Position numbers and translations under genes: made by a program
Notes under the pieces: model-generated
The model's database searches: none
The model's input: the letters and a program-made list of their open reading frames with translations, nothing else
What the model was told of the DNA's origin: nothing
Assembly (NCBI RefSeq): GCF_001642995.1
Contig: NZ_LOHS01000027.1
Location: 62,001 to 126,000, forward strand
Length of the DNA: 64,000 nucleotides
Direction of reading: 5' to 3'
Source of the DNA: Streptomyces jeddahensis
GTDB taxonomy: Bacteria > Actinomycetota > Actinomycetes > Streptomycetales > Streptomycetaceae
Shown here: piece by piece, positions 44,555 through 54,014 of the stretch
Layout: the number at the start of each line of letters is the position of its first letter
Numbering within the stretch: the first letter of the stretch is position 1

Positions 44555-45415
44555 CTACCTGCCATTGCCGGCCGGCGGCTCAGGAGCGGGGGGACTCTTT
44601 CTTGATCCACTGGTCCCCGGCCGATGCTCGGCCAGCCACACCTCGGCATGCGCGACTGCATCGGCGAGCGAGAACAGCCGGACATCGGCCGCACCGATCC
44701 TGCCGCACACGACGGGCCCGGGTCCCCGCTCCTCGAAGTCCGCCCCGAGCTCCTCGAACCGATCCGAGGTGATCGAGACCTCGCGGACCGTCTCCCAGCG
44801 GCGGCCCGCGGGCGTCAGCACGGCCCGGGCCGAGTCGACCACCGGCGACGGAATCCGGTACTCGGCCAGATGGAAGGCCGTGCAGGATGCGAAGCCCACA
44901 CCGAGCAGCAGTACCCGCGCGCCCTGCTCCTCCAGCCGCGCCAGCGGGCTCTGCTCACCGAGCCTGCAGTCGGTGGCGTGCCCATCGGTGACGGCGGCTG
45001 CCCGTGACTCGACGGCCGCGAAGGACGTCTGAGGATGAGCGCTGCGCAGCGAACCGGGCCAGGTGCGCACTGTTTCCGCGATCATGCCCATCCCACGCGA
45101 CGGGGTGGTGCGGGGGTCATATGCGGGTGTGGAATCACGGATCTCGGGCCACCATTCCTCGGGCACCGGCGGATATCGCCACTCCGCCGGATCCGAGTTG
45201 TCCGGGGTCTGTGTCGGGACCACCAGCGTCCCTGTCGCGCCCAGGACGTCGAGGAGCGCCTGGACGACCGCGACCGGGCCGCCGCAGACCCAGCCCAGCG
45301 AGCTGAGCGACGAGTGCAGCAGCAGGGTCTCGCCGGAGAGCACGCCGAGCTCGCGCAGCTCGGCGGCGAGGGACGCCCGCGTACAGAGTGGGCCGGTCGG
45401 AAGTCCTTTTGTCAT
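44555..45415 (-). CDS. AAC(3)-family antibiotic N-acetyltransferase-like protein
   Basis: A 286-aa acetyl-CoA-dependent enzyme of the aminoglycoside 3-N-acetyltransferase fold. Motifs: LLLHSSLSSLGWVCGGPVAVVQALLDVLG near the N-terminus, TLVVPTQTPDNSDP, RTWPGSLRSAHPQTSFAA, the LLLGVGFASCTAFHLAEY segment with the catalytic-region His, and a C-terminal domain. Members acetylate aminoglycosides, but many chromosomal copies in Streptomyces have other or unknown substrates. I start at ATG 45415 by homology; a longer frame from 45475 is possible. It diverges from sufR across a spacer containing an iron-box-like sequence. Confidence 0.82.
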   Translation of the reverse strand: MTKGLPTGPLCTRASLAAELRELGVLSGETLLLHSSLSSLGWVCGGPVAVVQALLDVLGATGTLVVPTQTPDNSDPAEWRYPPVPEEWWPEIRDSTPAYDPRTTPSRGMGMIAETVRTWPGSLRSAHPQTSFAAVESRAAAVTDGHATDCRLGEQSPLARLEEQGARVLLLGVGFASCTAFHLAEYRIPSPVVDSARAVLTPAGRRWETVREVSITSDRFEELGADFEERGPGPVVCGRIGAADVRLFSLADAVAHAEVWLAEHRPGTSGSRKSPPAPEPPAGNGR

Positions 45416-45489
45416 GCGCAGGAGTGTGCGGAAAAGGCCACTCGAGTACCAGCGATTTGATCGATCAATGATCATTTCCGCAGGTCAGT

Positions 45490-45503
45490 TTAGGTATGCC
45501 TAA
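45490..45503. promoter_or_regulatory. Iron-box-like sequence (DmdR1/IdeR type)
   Basis: TTAGGTATGCCTAA matches 12 of the first 14 bases of the DtxR/IdeR consensus TTAGGTTAGCCTAACCTAA, but the remaining five bases do not fit. It lies between the acetyltransferase gene and sufR, so iron control of either gene is possible. Confidence 0.45.
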
Positions 45504-45561
45504 GTGATGCACGGCACCGCGAGCGTTCCGGACGCGGCTTGTCAGGCTCTCGGGAATTACG

Positions 45562-45575
45562 CAACAATGGCGTTG
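45562..45575 (+). promoter_or_regulatory. SufR operator CAAC-N6-GTTG
   Basis: CAACAATGGCGTTG is an exact match to the CAAC-N6-GTTG site reported for SufR in S. avermitilis. Its last G is the first base of the sufR GTG. AACAAT (45563-45568), six bases before the GTG, is a possible -10, so the operator spans promoter and start of a leaderless mRNA. Confidence 0.75.
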
Positions 45576-46354
45576 TGAAAAACGGCGCGCGATCGACTGG
45601 GCCTCTTCAGGAGGAACTCGCGACCGGGGAGCGGTCCACCCGCAACCGGGTCGCGCGGTCCATCCTGGACCACGGGCCCTCGACCGTCGCCGACCTCGCC
45701 GGGCGACTCGGCCTCACCCAGGCGGCGGTGCGCCGCCACCTCGACGCACTCGTTGCGGACGACGTCGTCGAGGCACGCGAGCAGCGGGTCTACGGCACGC
45801 GTACGCGCGGCCGGCCGGCCAAGGTGTTCGCACTGACGGACTGCGGCCGGGACGCCTTCGACCAGTCGTACGACAAGCTCGCGGTGGACGCGCTGCGCTG
45901 GATCGAGCGGAACGCGGGAGGCAAGGCGGCGGTCGCGGCCTTCGCCCGGGCCAGGCTCGCGGCGCAGGCCGAGACCTACCGCAAGGCGATCGACGCCGCG
46001 GCCCCGGAGGAGCGCACCGAGGCTCTGGCCAAGGCCTTGAGCGTCGACGGGTACGCTGCTACGGCGCGGAGCGCACCCGGTCGGGCCAACGGCGAGCAGC
46101 TGTGCCAGCACCACTGCCCGGTGGCCCACGTCGCGGAGCAGTACCCGCAGCTGTGCGAGGCGGAGACCGAGGTCTTCTCCCAGCTGCTCGGGACGCACGT
46201 CCAGCGGCTGGCCACCATCGCCCACGGTGACGGCGTCTGCACGACGTTCATCCCGCGGAGCGAACCACCAGGACCGCCTACGGCGCAGAGCCCGGGCACC
46301 CCACAGACCACGAACAACCCATCTGCAAGCACGGCCGGGAGGAACCCCGCATGA
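45575..46354 (+). CDS. sufR: Iron-sulfur sensing repressor SufR
   Basis: Winged-helix repressor of the suf operon that binds DNA when it holds an Fe-S cluster. The 259-aa protein has the helix-turn-helix in [24 protein letters not shown] (about residues 36-60). Candidate cluster ligands are Cys177, Cys181 and Cys194 in [23 protein letters not shown] 45575 has no ribosome site and overlaps the SufR operator, indicating a leaderless, autoregulated start; the longer frame from 45539 is less likely. The stop overlaps sufB (ATGA), so the repressor is the first gene of the operon it controls. Confidence 0.93.
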   Translation: MKNGARSTGPLQEELATGERSTRNRVARSILDHGPSTVADLAGRLGLTQAAVRRHLDALVADDVVEAREQRVYGTRTRGRPAKVFALTDCGRDAFDQSYDKLAVDALRWIERNAGGKAAVAAFARARLAAQAETYRKAIDAAAPEERTEALAKALSVDGYAATARSAPGRANGEQLCQHHCPVAHVAEQYPQLCEAETEVFSQLLGTHVQRLATIAHGDGVCTTFIPRSEPPGPPTAQSPGTPQTTNNPSASTAGRNPA

Positions 46355-47772
46355 CTCTCCCCACGGAGACTGCTCACCCTGAGCTCGAGGGCCTGGGCAA
46401 TTACGAATTCGGCTGGGCCGACTCCGACGAGGCCGGTGCCTCTGCCAAGCGCGGCCTGAACGAGGACGTCGTCAGGGACATCTCCGCGAAGAAGTCGGAG
46501 CCGGAGTGGATGACCAAGCTCCGTCTCAAGGGCCTGCGGCTCTTCGAGAAGAAGCCCATGCCGACCTGGGGCTCGGACCTGTCGGGCATCGACTTCGACA
46601 ACATCAAGTACTTCGTGCGCTCCACGGAGAAGCAGGCGGAGTCCTGGGAGGACCTGCCCGAGGACATCAAGAACACGTACGACAAGCTCGGCATCCCCGA
46701 GGCGGAGAAGCAGCGCCTCGTCGCCGGTGTCGCCGCCCAGTACGAGTCGGAGGTCGTCTACCACCAGATCCGCGAGGACCTGGAGGAGCAGGGCGTCATC
46801 TTCCTCGACACCGACACGGCGCTGAAGGAGCACCCGGAGCTCTTCAAGGAGTACTTCGGCACGGTCATCCCGGTCGGCGACAACAAGTTCGCCTCGCTGA
46901 ACTCGGCCGTGTGGTCCGGTGGCTCGTTCATCTACGTCCCGCCGGGCGTGCACGTGGAGATCCCGCTCCAGGCCTACTTCCGGATCAACACGGAGAACAT
47001 GGGCCAGTTCGAGCGGACCCTGATCATCGTCGACGAGGGCGCCTACGTGCACTACGTCGAGGGTTGTACGGCCCCGATCTACAAGTCGGACTCGCTGCAC
47101 TCAGCGGTCGTCGAGATCATCGTCAAGAAGAACGCCCGCTGCCGTTACACGACCATCCAGAACTGGTCGAACAACGTCTACAACCTGGTCACCAAGCGCG
47201 CCGTGGCGTACGAGGGCGCGACCATGGAGTGGATCGACGGCAACATCGGCTCCAAGGTCACGATGAAGTACCCGGCCGTCTACCTGATGGGCGAGCACGC
47301 CAAGGGCGAGACCCTGTCCATCGCCTTCGCGGGCGAGGGCCAGCATCAGGACGCCGGCTCCAAGATGGTCCACATGGCGCCGAACACCTCGTCCAACATC
47401 GTCTCCAAGTCGGTGGCGCGCGGCGGTGGCCGTACCTCGTACCGCGGCCTGGTCGAGATCGGCGAGGGCGCCGCGGGCTCGAAGTCCAACGTGCTGTGTG
47501 ACGCGCTGCTGGTCGACACGATCTCGCGCTCCGACACCTACCCGTACGTCGACGTCCGCGAGGACGACGTGTCCATGGGCCACGAGGCAACCGTCTCCAA
47601 GGTCTCCGAGGACCAGCTCTTCTACCTGATGAGCCGCGGTCTCTCCGAGTTCGAGGCGATGGCGATGATCGTGCGCGGCTTCGTCGAGCCGATCGCCAAG
47701 GAGCTGCCCATGGAGTACGCGCTGGAGCTCAACCGGCTGATCGAGCTGCAGATGGAGGGCGCGGTCGGCTGA
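46351..47772 (+). CDS. sufB: Fe-S cluster assembly protein SufB
   Basis: Scaffold subunit of the SufBCD complex on which Fe-S clusters are built. The 473-aa protein shows the family landmarks [46 protein letters not shown] and [21 protein letters not shown] with the conserved Cys. Further on are [14 protein letters not shown] and the C-terminal [21 protein letters not shown]. It is translationally coupled to sufR (ATGA overlap). It contains no intein in this strain, unlike mycobacterial sufB. Confidence 0.96.
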   Translation: MTLPTETAHPELEGLGNYEFGWADSDEAGASAKRGLNEDVVRDISAKKSEPEWMTKLRLKGLRLFEKKPMPTWGSDLSGIDFDNIKYFVRSTEKQAESWEDLPEDIKNTYDKLGIPEAEKQRLVAGVAAQYESEVVYHQIREDLEEQGVIFLDTDTALKEHPELFKEYFGTVIPVGDNKFASLNSAVWSGGSFIYVPPGVHVEIPLQAYFRINTENMGQFERTLIIVDEGAYVHYVEGCTAPIYKSDSLHSAVVEIIVKKNARCRYTTIQNWSNNVYNLVTKRAVAYEGATMEWIDGNIGSKVTMKYPAVYLMGEHAKGETLSIAFAGEGQHQDAGSKMVHMAPNTSSNIVSKSVARGGGRTSYRGLVEIGEGAAGSKSNVLCDALLVDTISRSDTYPYVDVREDDVSMGHEATVSKVSEDQLFYLMSRGLSEFEAMAMIVRGFVEPIAKELPMEYALELNRLIELQMEGAVG

Positions 47773-47839
47773 CCCGGCCCCGCTCCCGAAACAGCAGCCT
47801 GAAGACTCATTGACGTAGGAAGAGAGCACAACGACAGCC

Positions 47840-49024
47840 ATGGCTGAGGCTCAGAACATTCCGGTGGGGTCCACCACCGCCGGGTCCATCGCGGTGGCCG
47901 CCGAGTCGACCGTCGCCACGCGCATGAGCGCGCCGCCGTCCTTCGACGTGGCGGACTTCCCCGTGCCGCACGGCCGCGAGGAGGAGTGGCGCTTCACGCC
48001 GCTGGAGCGGCTGCGCGGGCTGCATGACGGCACCGCGGTCGCCACCGGGTCCGGCCTGAAGGTCGAGGTCGAGGCCCCCGAGGGCGTCACCGTCGAGACC
48101 GTCGGGCGCGACGACGCCCGGCTCGGCAAGGCGGGCACCCCGGTGGACCGCATCGCCGCCCAGGCGTACTCGGCCTTCGAGAAGGCCTCGGTCGTGACCG
48201 TCCCCAAGGAGAAGGTCCTCGAGACCCCGATCCGTATCGCCGTGCACGGCGAGGGCGGGGTCGCCTTCGGCCACCAGGTGATCGAGCTGGGCGCCTTCGC
48301 CGAGGCCGTCGTCGTTATCGACCACACCGGTGACGCCGTGCTCGCCGCCAACGTCGACTACATCCTGGGCGACGGCGCCAAGCTGACCGTCGTCTCCATC
48401 CAGGACTGGGACGAGAAGTCCGTGCACGTCGCCCAGCACAACGCGCTGGTGGGCCGTGACGCGAGCTTCAAGTCCGTGGTCGTGACCTTCGGCGGCGACC
48501 TCGTCCGCCTCCACCCGCGCGTGCAGTACGCGGGCACCGGCGGCGAGGCCGAGCTGTTCGGCCTGTACTTCACCGACAAGGGCCAGCACCAGGAGCACCG
48601 CCTCCTGGTCGACCACAACACGCCGCACTGCAAGTCCAACGTCGCCTACAAGGGCGCGCTCCAGGGCGACGACGCGCACGCGGTGTGGATCGGCGACGTC
48701 CTCATCGAGGCCAAGGCCGAGGGCACGGACACGTACGAGATGAACCGCAACCTGGTTCTGACCGACGGCGCCCGCGTCGATTCCGTGCCGAACCTGGAGA
48801 TCGAGACCGGCGAGATCGTCGGCGCCGGCCACGCGAGCGCCACCGGCCGCTTCGACGACGAGCAGCTCTTCTACCTGATGGCCCGCGGCATCCCGGAGCA
48901 CGAGGCCCGCCGTCTCGTCGTCCGCGGCTTCTTCGCCGAGCTGGTCCAGCAGATCGGTGTCGCCGACATCGAGGAGCGCCTCATCGCGAAGATCGAGGAA
49001 GAGCTGGAGGCGGCGGTCGCATGA
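47840..49024 (+). CDS. sufD: Fe-S cluster assembly protein SufD
   Basis: Partner of SufB in the SufBCD complex, needed for iron entry to the scaffold. The 394-aa protein has the weakly conserved N-terminal half with FPVPHGREEEWRFTPLERLRGL. Its beta-helix core carries LYFTDKGQHQEHRLLVDHNTPHCKSNVAYKGAL and the C-terminal YLMARGIPEHEARRLVVRGFFAELV. ATG 47840 has a GGAAGAGAG site upstream and lies 67 bp after sufB. The stop overlaps the Rieske ferredoxin gene (ATGA). Confidence 0.96.
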   Translation: MAEAQNIPVGSTTAGSIAVAAESTVATRMSAPPSFDVADFPVPHGREEEWRFTPLERLRGLHDGTAVATGSGLKVEVEAPEGVTVETVGRDDARLGKAGTPVDRIAAQAYSAFEKASVVTVPKEKVLETPIRIAVHGEGGVAFGHQVIELGAFAEAVVVIDHTGDAVLAANVDYILGDGAKLTVVSIQDWDEKSVHVAQHNALVGRDASFKSVVVTFGGDLVRLHPRVQYAGTGGEAELFGLYFTDKGQHQEHRLLVDHNTPHCKSNVAYKGALQGDDAHAVWIGDVLIEAKAEGTDTYEMNRNLVLTDGARVDSVPNLEIETGEIVGAGHASATGRFDDEQLFYLMARGIPEHEARRLVVRGFFAELVQQIGVADIEERLIAKIEEELEAAVA

Positions 49025-49344
49025 GCGACGCATTTGTACGCGTCTGCGGACTGAGCGAGCTGGAGGAGGACACCCCGAAGCGGGTGGACATCGACGGCAC
49101 GCCGGTCTCGGTCGTCCGTACCGAGGGCGAGGTGTTCGCGATCTACGACATCTGCTCGCACGCGAACGTGTCGCTCTCCGAGGGCGAGGTGGAGGACTGC
49201 CAGATCGAGTGCTGGCTGCACGGCTCCAGCTTCGACCTCCGTACCGGCAAGCCGTCCGGACTGCCCGCGACGCGCCCTGTCCCCGTATACCCCGTAAAGA
49301 TCGAAGGGGACGATGTTCTCGTCTCCCTCACCCAGGAGTCCTGA
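49021..49344 (+). CDS. Rieske-type ferredoxin in the suf operon
   Basis: A 107-aa soluble Rieske [2Fe-2S] protein of the non-heme iron oxygenase ferredoxin type. Cluster ligands are Cys45 and His47 (CSH) and Cys64 and His67 (CWLH), followed by GSSFDLRTGKPSGLPATRPVPVYPV. It sits between sufD and sufC, overlapping sufD by 4 bp. That position implies a supporting role in cluster assembly, such as supplying electrons, rather than in aromatic oxygenation. No oxygenase gene is adjacent. Confidence 0.93.
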   Translation: MSDAFVRVCGLSELEEDTPKRVDIDGTPVSVVRTEGEVFAIYDICSHANVSLSEGEVEDCQIECWLHGSSFDLRTGKPSGLPATRPVPVYPVKIEGDDVLVSLTQES

Positions 49345-49351
49345 GGCACCC

Positions 49352-50112
<761 letters not shown>

Positions 50113-50116
<4 letters not shown>

Positions 50117-51369
50117 CACAGCTGCCGGGCCTCCTCGACACCGAGGCGATCCGCAAGGACTTCCCCGTCCTGGACCGCCTGGTCCACGACGGCAAGAAGC
50201 TCGTGTACCTGGACAACGCGGCGACCTCGCAGAAGCCGCGCCAGGTGCTGGACGCTCTCAGCGAGTACTACGAGCGCTACAACGCCAACGTCCACCGCGG
50301 TGTGCATGTGCTCGCCGAGGAGGCCACGGCGCTGTACGAGGGCGCGCGCGACAAGGTCGCGGAGTTCATCAACGCGCCGAGCCGCGACGAGGTGATCTTC
50401 ACGAAGAACGCCTCCGAGTCGCTCAACCTCGTGGCGAACATGCTGGGCTGGGCCGACGAGCCCTACCGGGTGGACCGCGAGACCGAGATCGTCATCACCG
50501 AGATGGAGCACCACTCCAACATCGTTCCGTGGCAGCTGCTGTCGCAGCGCACCGGCGCGAAGCTGAAGTGGTTCGGCCTCACGGACGACGGCCGTCTCGA
50601 CCTGTCGAACATCGAAGAGGTCATCACGGAGAAGACGAAGATCGTCTCGTTCGTGCTGGTCTCCAACATCCTGGGCACGGTCAACCCGGTCGAGACGATC
50701 ATCCGCCGCGCGCAGGAGGTCGGCGCCCTGGTGCTGATCGACGCCTCGCAGGCGGCACCCCACATGCCGCTGGACGTCCAGGCCCTCCAGGCCGACTTCG
50801 TGGCCTTCACCGGCCACAAGATGTGCGGCCCGACGGGCATCGGCGTCCTGTGGGGACGGCAGGAGCTCCTGGAGGACCTGCCCCCGTTCCTCGGCGGCGG
50901 CGAGATGATCGAGACCGTCTCGATGCACTCGTCGACGTACGCCCCGGCGCCGCACAAGTTCGAGGCGGGCACCCCGCCGATCGCGCAGGCGGTCGGTCTG
51001 GGCGCGGCCATCGACTACCTGACCTCCATCGGCATGGAGAACATCGCCGCCCATGAGCACGCGCTCACGGAGTACGCGGTGAAGCGCCTGGGCGAGGTCC
51101 CGGACCTCAGGATCATCGGCCCGACCACGGCCGAGGACCGGGGCGCCGCGATCTCCTTCACGCTCGGCGACATACACCCGCACGACGTGGGCCAGGTCCT
51201 CGACGAGCAGGGCATCGCGGTCCGGGTCGGCCACCACTGCGCCCGCCCCGTCTGCCTGCGGTACGGAATTCCTGCGACCACGCGAGCGTCGTTCTATCTG
51301 TACTCCACGCCGGCCGAGATCGACGCTCTGGTGGACGGCCTGGAGCACGTACGGAACTTCTTCGGCTGA
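50113..51369 (+). CDS. sufS: Cysteine desulfurase SufS
   Basis: PLP enzyme that removes sulfur from cysteine and hands it to SufU. The 418-aa class V aminotransferase-fold protein has VYLDNAATSQKPRQVLDAL, NVHRGVHVLAEEAT, the PLP-binding Lys236 in FTGHKMCGPTGIGVLWG, and the active-site Cys376 in RVGHHCARPVC. The RVGHHCARP loop marks the group II (SufS) type. GTG start overlaps sufC; 13 bp separate it from sufU. Confidence 0.96.
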
Positions 51370-51382
51370 GGGGCTGCTGCCA

Positions 51383-51841
51383 GTGAAGCTGGATTCGATG
51401 TACCAGGACGTCATCCTGGACCACTACAAGCACCCGCACGGGCGGGGCTTGCGGGATGGCGACGCCGAGGTGCACCACGTCAACCCGACCTGCGGCGACG
51501 AGATCACGCTGCGCGTCAAGTACGACGGGGAGCGGATCGAGGACATCAGTTACGAGGGCCAGGGCTGCTCGATCAGCCAGGCCTCGGCCTCCGTGCTGAA
51601 CGACCTGCTCGTCGGCAAGGAGCTGGCCGAGGCGCAGAAGATCCAGGGCGTCTTCCTCGAACTGATGCAGTCCAAGGGCCGCATCGAGCCGGACGACGCG
51701 ATGGAGGAGATCCTGGAGGACGCCGTCGCGTTCGCCGGAGTCTCGAAGTACCCGGCCCGAGTGAAGTGCGCGCTGCTGAGCTGGATGGCGTGGAAGGACG
51801 CGACGGCCCAGGCCTTCGCGGAGGAGGCGAAGACCGCATGA
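51383..51841 (+). CDS. sufU: Sulfur-transfer protein SufU
   Basis: Zinc-dependent sulfur acceptor for SufS. The 152-aa protein shows the IscU-like core with Cys37 (NPTCGDEI), Cys62 (GCSISQAS) and Cys129 (RVKCALLSW), and the SufU-specific insert between the second and third ligands. GTG start. The stop overlaps sufT (ATGA). The SufS/SufU pair is the Gram-positive arrangement in place of SufE. Confidence 0.95.
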   Translation: MKLDSMYQDVILDHYKHPHGRGLRDGDAEVHHVNPTCGDEITLRVKYDGERIEDISYEGQGCSISQASASVLNDLLVGKELAEAQKIQGVFLELMQSKGRIEPDDAMEEILEDAVAFAGVSKYPARVKCALLSWMAWKDATAQAFAEEAKTA

Positions 51842-52170
51842 GCGAGACCGTTGAGATGAAGCCCGCCTCGGAGGAGGAGCTCCGCGAGGCCCTGATGGAC
51901 GTCGTCGACCCCGAGCTGGGCATCGACGTCGTCAACCTCGGCCTGATCTACGGCATCCACATCGACGACGCGAACATCGCCACCGTCGACATGACGCTGA
52001 CGTCCGCGGCCTGCCCGCTGACCGACGTCATCGAGGACCAGGCGAAGTCGGCGACGGACGGCCTGGTCAGCGAGCTCCGGATCAACTGGGTCTGGATGCC
52101 GCCGTGGGGCCCGGACAAGATCACGGACGACGGCCGGGAGCAGCTTCGGGCGCTGGGCTTCAACGTCTGA
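51838..52170 (+). CDS. sufT: SufT / MIP18-family (DUF59) Fe-S maturation factor
   Basis: A 110-aa DUF59 protein that assists maturation of Fe-S proteins, last gene of the operon. It has the signature DVVDPELGIDVVNLGLIYGIHID and the conserved Cys in MTLTSAACPLTDVIEDQ, then INWVWMPPWGPDKITDDGREQLRALG. ATG 51838 overlaps sufU by 4 bp; a longer frame from 51766 is overlap only. A perfect 18-bp stem-loop follows within 25 bases of the stop. Confidence 0.94.
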   Translation: MSETVEMKPASEEELREALMDVVDPELGIDVVNLGLIYGIHIDDANIATVDMTLTSAACPLTDVIEDQAKSATDGLVSELRINWVWMPPWGPDKITDDGREQLRALGFNV

Positions 52171-52191
52171 GGACCCCGCCTGGACATGCTT

Positions 52192-52232
52192 GCCGAACGG
52201 CCCCTGTGCGCACTGCACAGGGGCCGTTCGGC
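52192..52232 (+). terminator. Suf operon terminator
   Basis: GCCGAACGGCCCCTGTGC (52192-52209) pairs perfectly over 18 bp with GCACAGGGGCCGTTCGGC (52215-52232), loop GCACT. It is the longest perfect stem I found in the window. Confidence 0.93.
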
Positions 52233-52286
52233 TGCACGGGTCCGCGCGATGGTGGCGGGCGGGGCAGCCGGGGAAGACTGCCGGAC

Positions 52287-52652
52287 ATGGCTGTTTCTCT
52301 GTACCACCTGGTGGTCGACACGCACGATCTGCCGTCGCTGGCCCGCTTCTGGTGCCAGGTGCTGGACTGGCGCGTGCTCTTCGAGGACGAGGACGAGATC
52401 GTCATCGGGGCCGACGAGCACGCGATGCCCGGGATGTGCTTCCTGCCCGTCCCGGAGAGGAAGACCGTCAAGAACCGGCTGCACATCGACCTCACCCCCG
52501 ACGACCAGGCTGCCGAGGTCGAGCGCATTCTCGCGCTCGGGGCGCGGCGCGTCGACGTCGGCCAGGGTGAGGACGCCACCTGGGTGGTGCTGGCCGACCC
52601 CGAGGGCAACGAGTTCTGCGTGCTGCGGCCGAAGAAGTCGCTGATCGACTAG
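52287..52652 (+). CDS. VOC-family (glyoxalase-like) protein
   Basis: A 121-aa single-domain protein of the vicinal oxygen chelate superfamily: SLYHLVVDTHDLPSLARFWCQVLDWRVLFED at the start, NRLHIDLTPDDQ in the middle, and WVVLADPEGNEFCVL at the end, containing the likely metal-site His and Glu. Members bind or isomerise small molecules or act in resistance; the substrate here cannot be inferred. ATG 52287; the open frame continues upstream without support. It converges on a membrane-protein gene 21 bp away. Confidence 0.82.
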   Translation: MAVSLYHLVVDTHDLPSLARFWCQVLDWRVLFEDEDEIVIGADEHAMPGMCFLPVPERKTVKNRLHIDLTPDDQAAEVERILALGARRVDVGQGEDATWVVLADPEGNEFCVLRPKKSLID

Positions 52653-52673
52653 GGCCCGGGTGTGCCGTGCGAG

Positions 52674-53840
52674 CTACGCCGGCGGGCGTGCGGCCGCGGC
52701 GGCCAGTGCGGTGGCCAGGCCCTCCTTGCGGATGCGCTGGTCGACGTAGAGCAGGGTGGTGACCAGCGGGAGGAAGACCGCCGTGAGCAGCTGCACCAGA
52801 AGGTTCACCAGCATGGACAGCACCAGATAGACGTCCATGTGAGGCAGAAAGTCCGAGAGTTGCGGTGACGGATCGGCGGGCGAGTACGGGGCGGACGCTG
52901 GGGCGGCGAACATCAGGGGCATCTGCACCACGAGCGACGCGACCAGCACCATCAGTACGCCGAGCAGGGTGATCCCGAATATCCGCCACCACGCGCCCCG
53001 CACGAGCCGTGCCGAGCGGCGCAGCGCCGTCAGCGGGCCCGCCGACTCCAGTACGGCCGCGGCGGGTGCGAAGCCGAACAGGACGTACAGCCAGATCGCC
53101 AGCGGCACGGTCAGCAGGAAGAGCAGGAAGAGGGGGCCGGCCCAGAGGGCCGGGCCGGAGTCCATCGACAGCGCGGCGACGAACAGGCCGATGGTGGCCG
53201 CGGCGATCAGGGCCGTCGGCACCAGCACGATCAGGGCCATCAGCAGCATGATGCCGAGGACGGCCGGGGTGCGGGACAGCGCGTGCCGGGCGACGGCGCT
53301 GACGGTCGTACGGCGGCCGAGCACCGCCTCGCGGAGCGTGGCCGTGCACGACGCCTGGACGAAGGCCGTGACCGCGATCGTCGCGATCCCGCCCACGGCC
53401 CAGACCACGCCGAACGCCGTCAGGATGGGGCGGATGTCGTCCCACTCGACGTCGGCCCCCGGGGTGTAGACGGCGTCCAGATGGTCCTCCATGGCCACGT
53501 ACGAGAGCGCGAACAGGCCCGCCAGGAGGACGGTCAGCGCGGCATACGCCGCCAGGGCGGAGCCGAGAAGCGGCTTGGCGTAGTGCCGCAGAGTCGCGAA
53601 CACACCACCGAAGACGGCTTCCAGGCCCAGGGGAGCCAACGGTATGACGCCCGGCTTCGGCGGGGGTGGCGGGGCCCAGCCGGCGCCCCAGCCCCTGGGC
53701 GGCGGGCCGTAGCCCGTGGGTCCGCCGTATCCGAGGGAGCCGCCGGGGCCGGCGGGTCCGCCTGGACCGGCGGGTCCGCCCGAGTTCGAAGGACCTGAAG
53801 AGTCAGCCAGGTTGTCGCCCGACCCCGGTATCTCCGCCAT
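52674..53840 (-). CDS. Polytopic membrane protein with Pro/Gly-rich N-terminus
   Basis: A 388-aa integral membrane protein. Residues 1-65 are Gly/Pro-rich and disordered (GGPAGPGG repeats, PPPPPKPGVIPLAPLGL). About six long helices follow, with the loop ESAGPLTALRRSARLVRGAWWRIFGI. The pattern resembles the glycerophosphodiester phosphodiesterase membrane-domain/DUF7847 group, for which no activity is established. ATG 53840 is supported by a GAGAACC stretch only. It diverges from the SMR exporter gene. Confidence 0.72.
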   Translation of the reverse strand: MAEIPGSGDNLADSSGPSNSGGPAGPGGPAGPGGSLGYGGPTGYGPPPRGWGAGWAPPPPPKPGVIPLAPLGLEAVFGGVFATLRHYAKPLLGSALAAYAALTVLLAGLFALSYVAMEDHLDAVYTPGADVEWDDIRPILTAFGVVWAVGGIATIAVTAFVQASCTATLREAVLGRRTTVSAVARHALSRTPAVLGIMLLMALIVLVPTALIAAATIGLFVAALSMDSGPALWAGPLFLLFLLTVPLAIWLYVLFGFAPAAAVLESAGPLTALRRSARLVRGAWWRIFGITLLGVLMVLVASLVVQMPLMFAAPASAPYSPADPSPQLSDFLPHMDVYLVLSMLVNLLVQLLTAVFLPLVTTLLYVDQRIRKEGLATALAAAAARPPA

Positions 53841-53972
53841 GGTTCTCTTCCACGCTCCGTATCACCGCCGGACCGCCGCACGGCCCGGGTGTCCGTATCC
53901 CGTGGCCCCCCACGTGATCGCGACACGATAACCGGTGAGCGTCAAGCGGTGTGCGCTCGGCCTTCGGCCGCC

Positions 53973-53996
53973 CGTTGCGTACGGGCGTACGCAACG
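53973..53996. promoter_or_regulatory. 24-bp palindromic operator for the TetR/SMR unit
   Basis: CGTTGCGTACG (53973-53983) and CGTACGCAACG (53986-53996) are perfect 11-bp arms around GG. A further CGTACGC lies at the start codon. The palindrome overlaps TTGCGT, a possible -35 element 17 bp before TGTGTA, so a bound repressor would block the SMR-tetR promoter. Confidence 0.65.
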
Positions 53997-54014
53997 ATGT
54001 GTACACTCGTACGC

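Noticed and set aside
49021..49344. Assignment of the Rieske ferredoxin to aromatic ring hydroxylation, given the gentisate genes in the window.
   Set aside because: It overlaps sufD and lies inside the suf operon 12 kb from the aromatic genes, whose hydroxylase is a flavoprotein that needs no ferredoxin.
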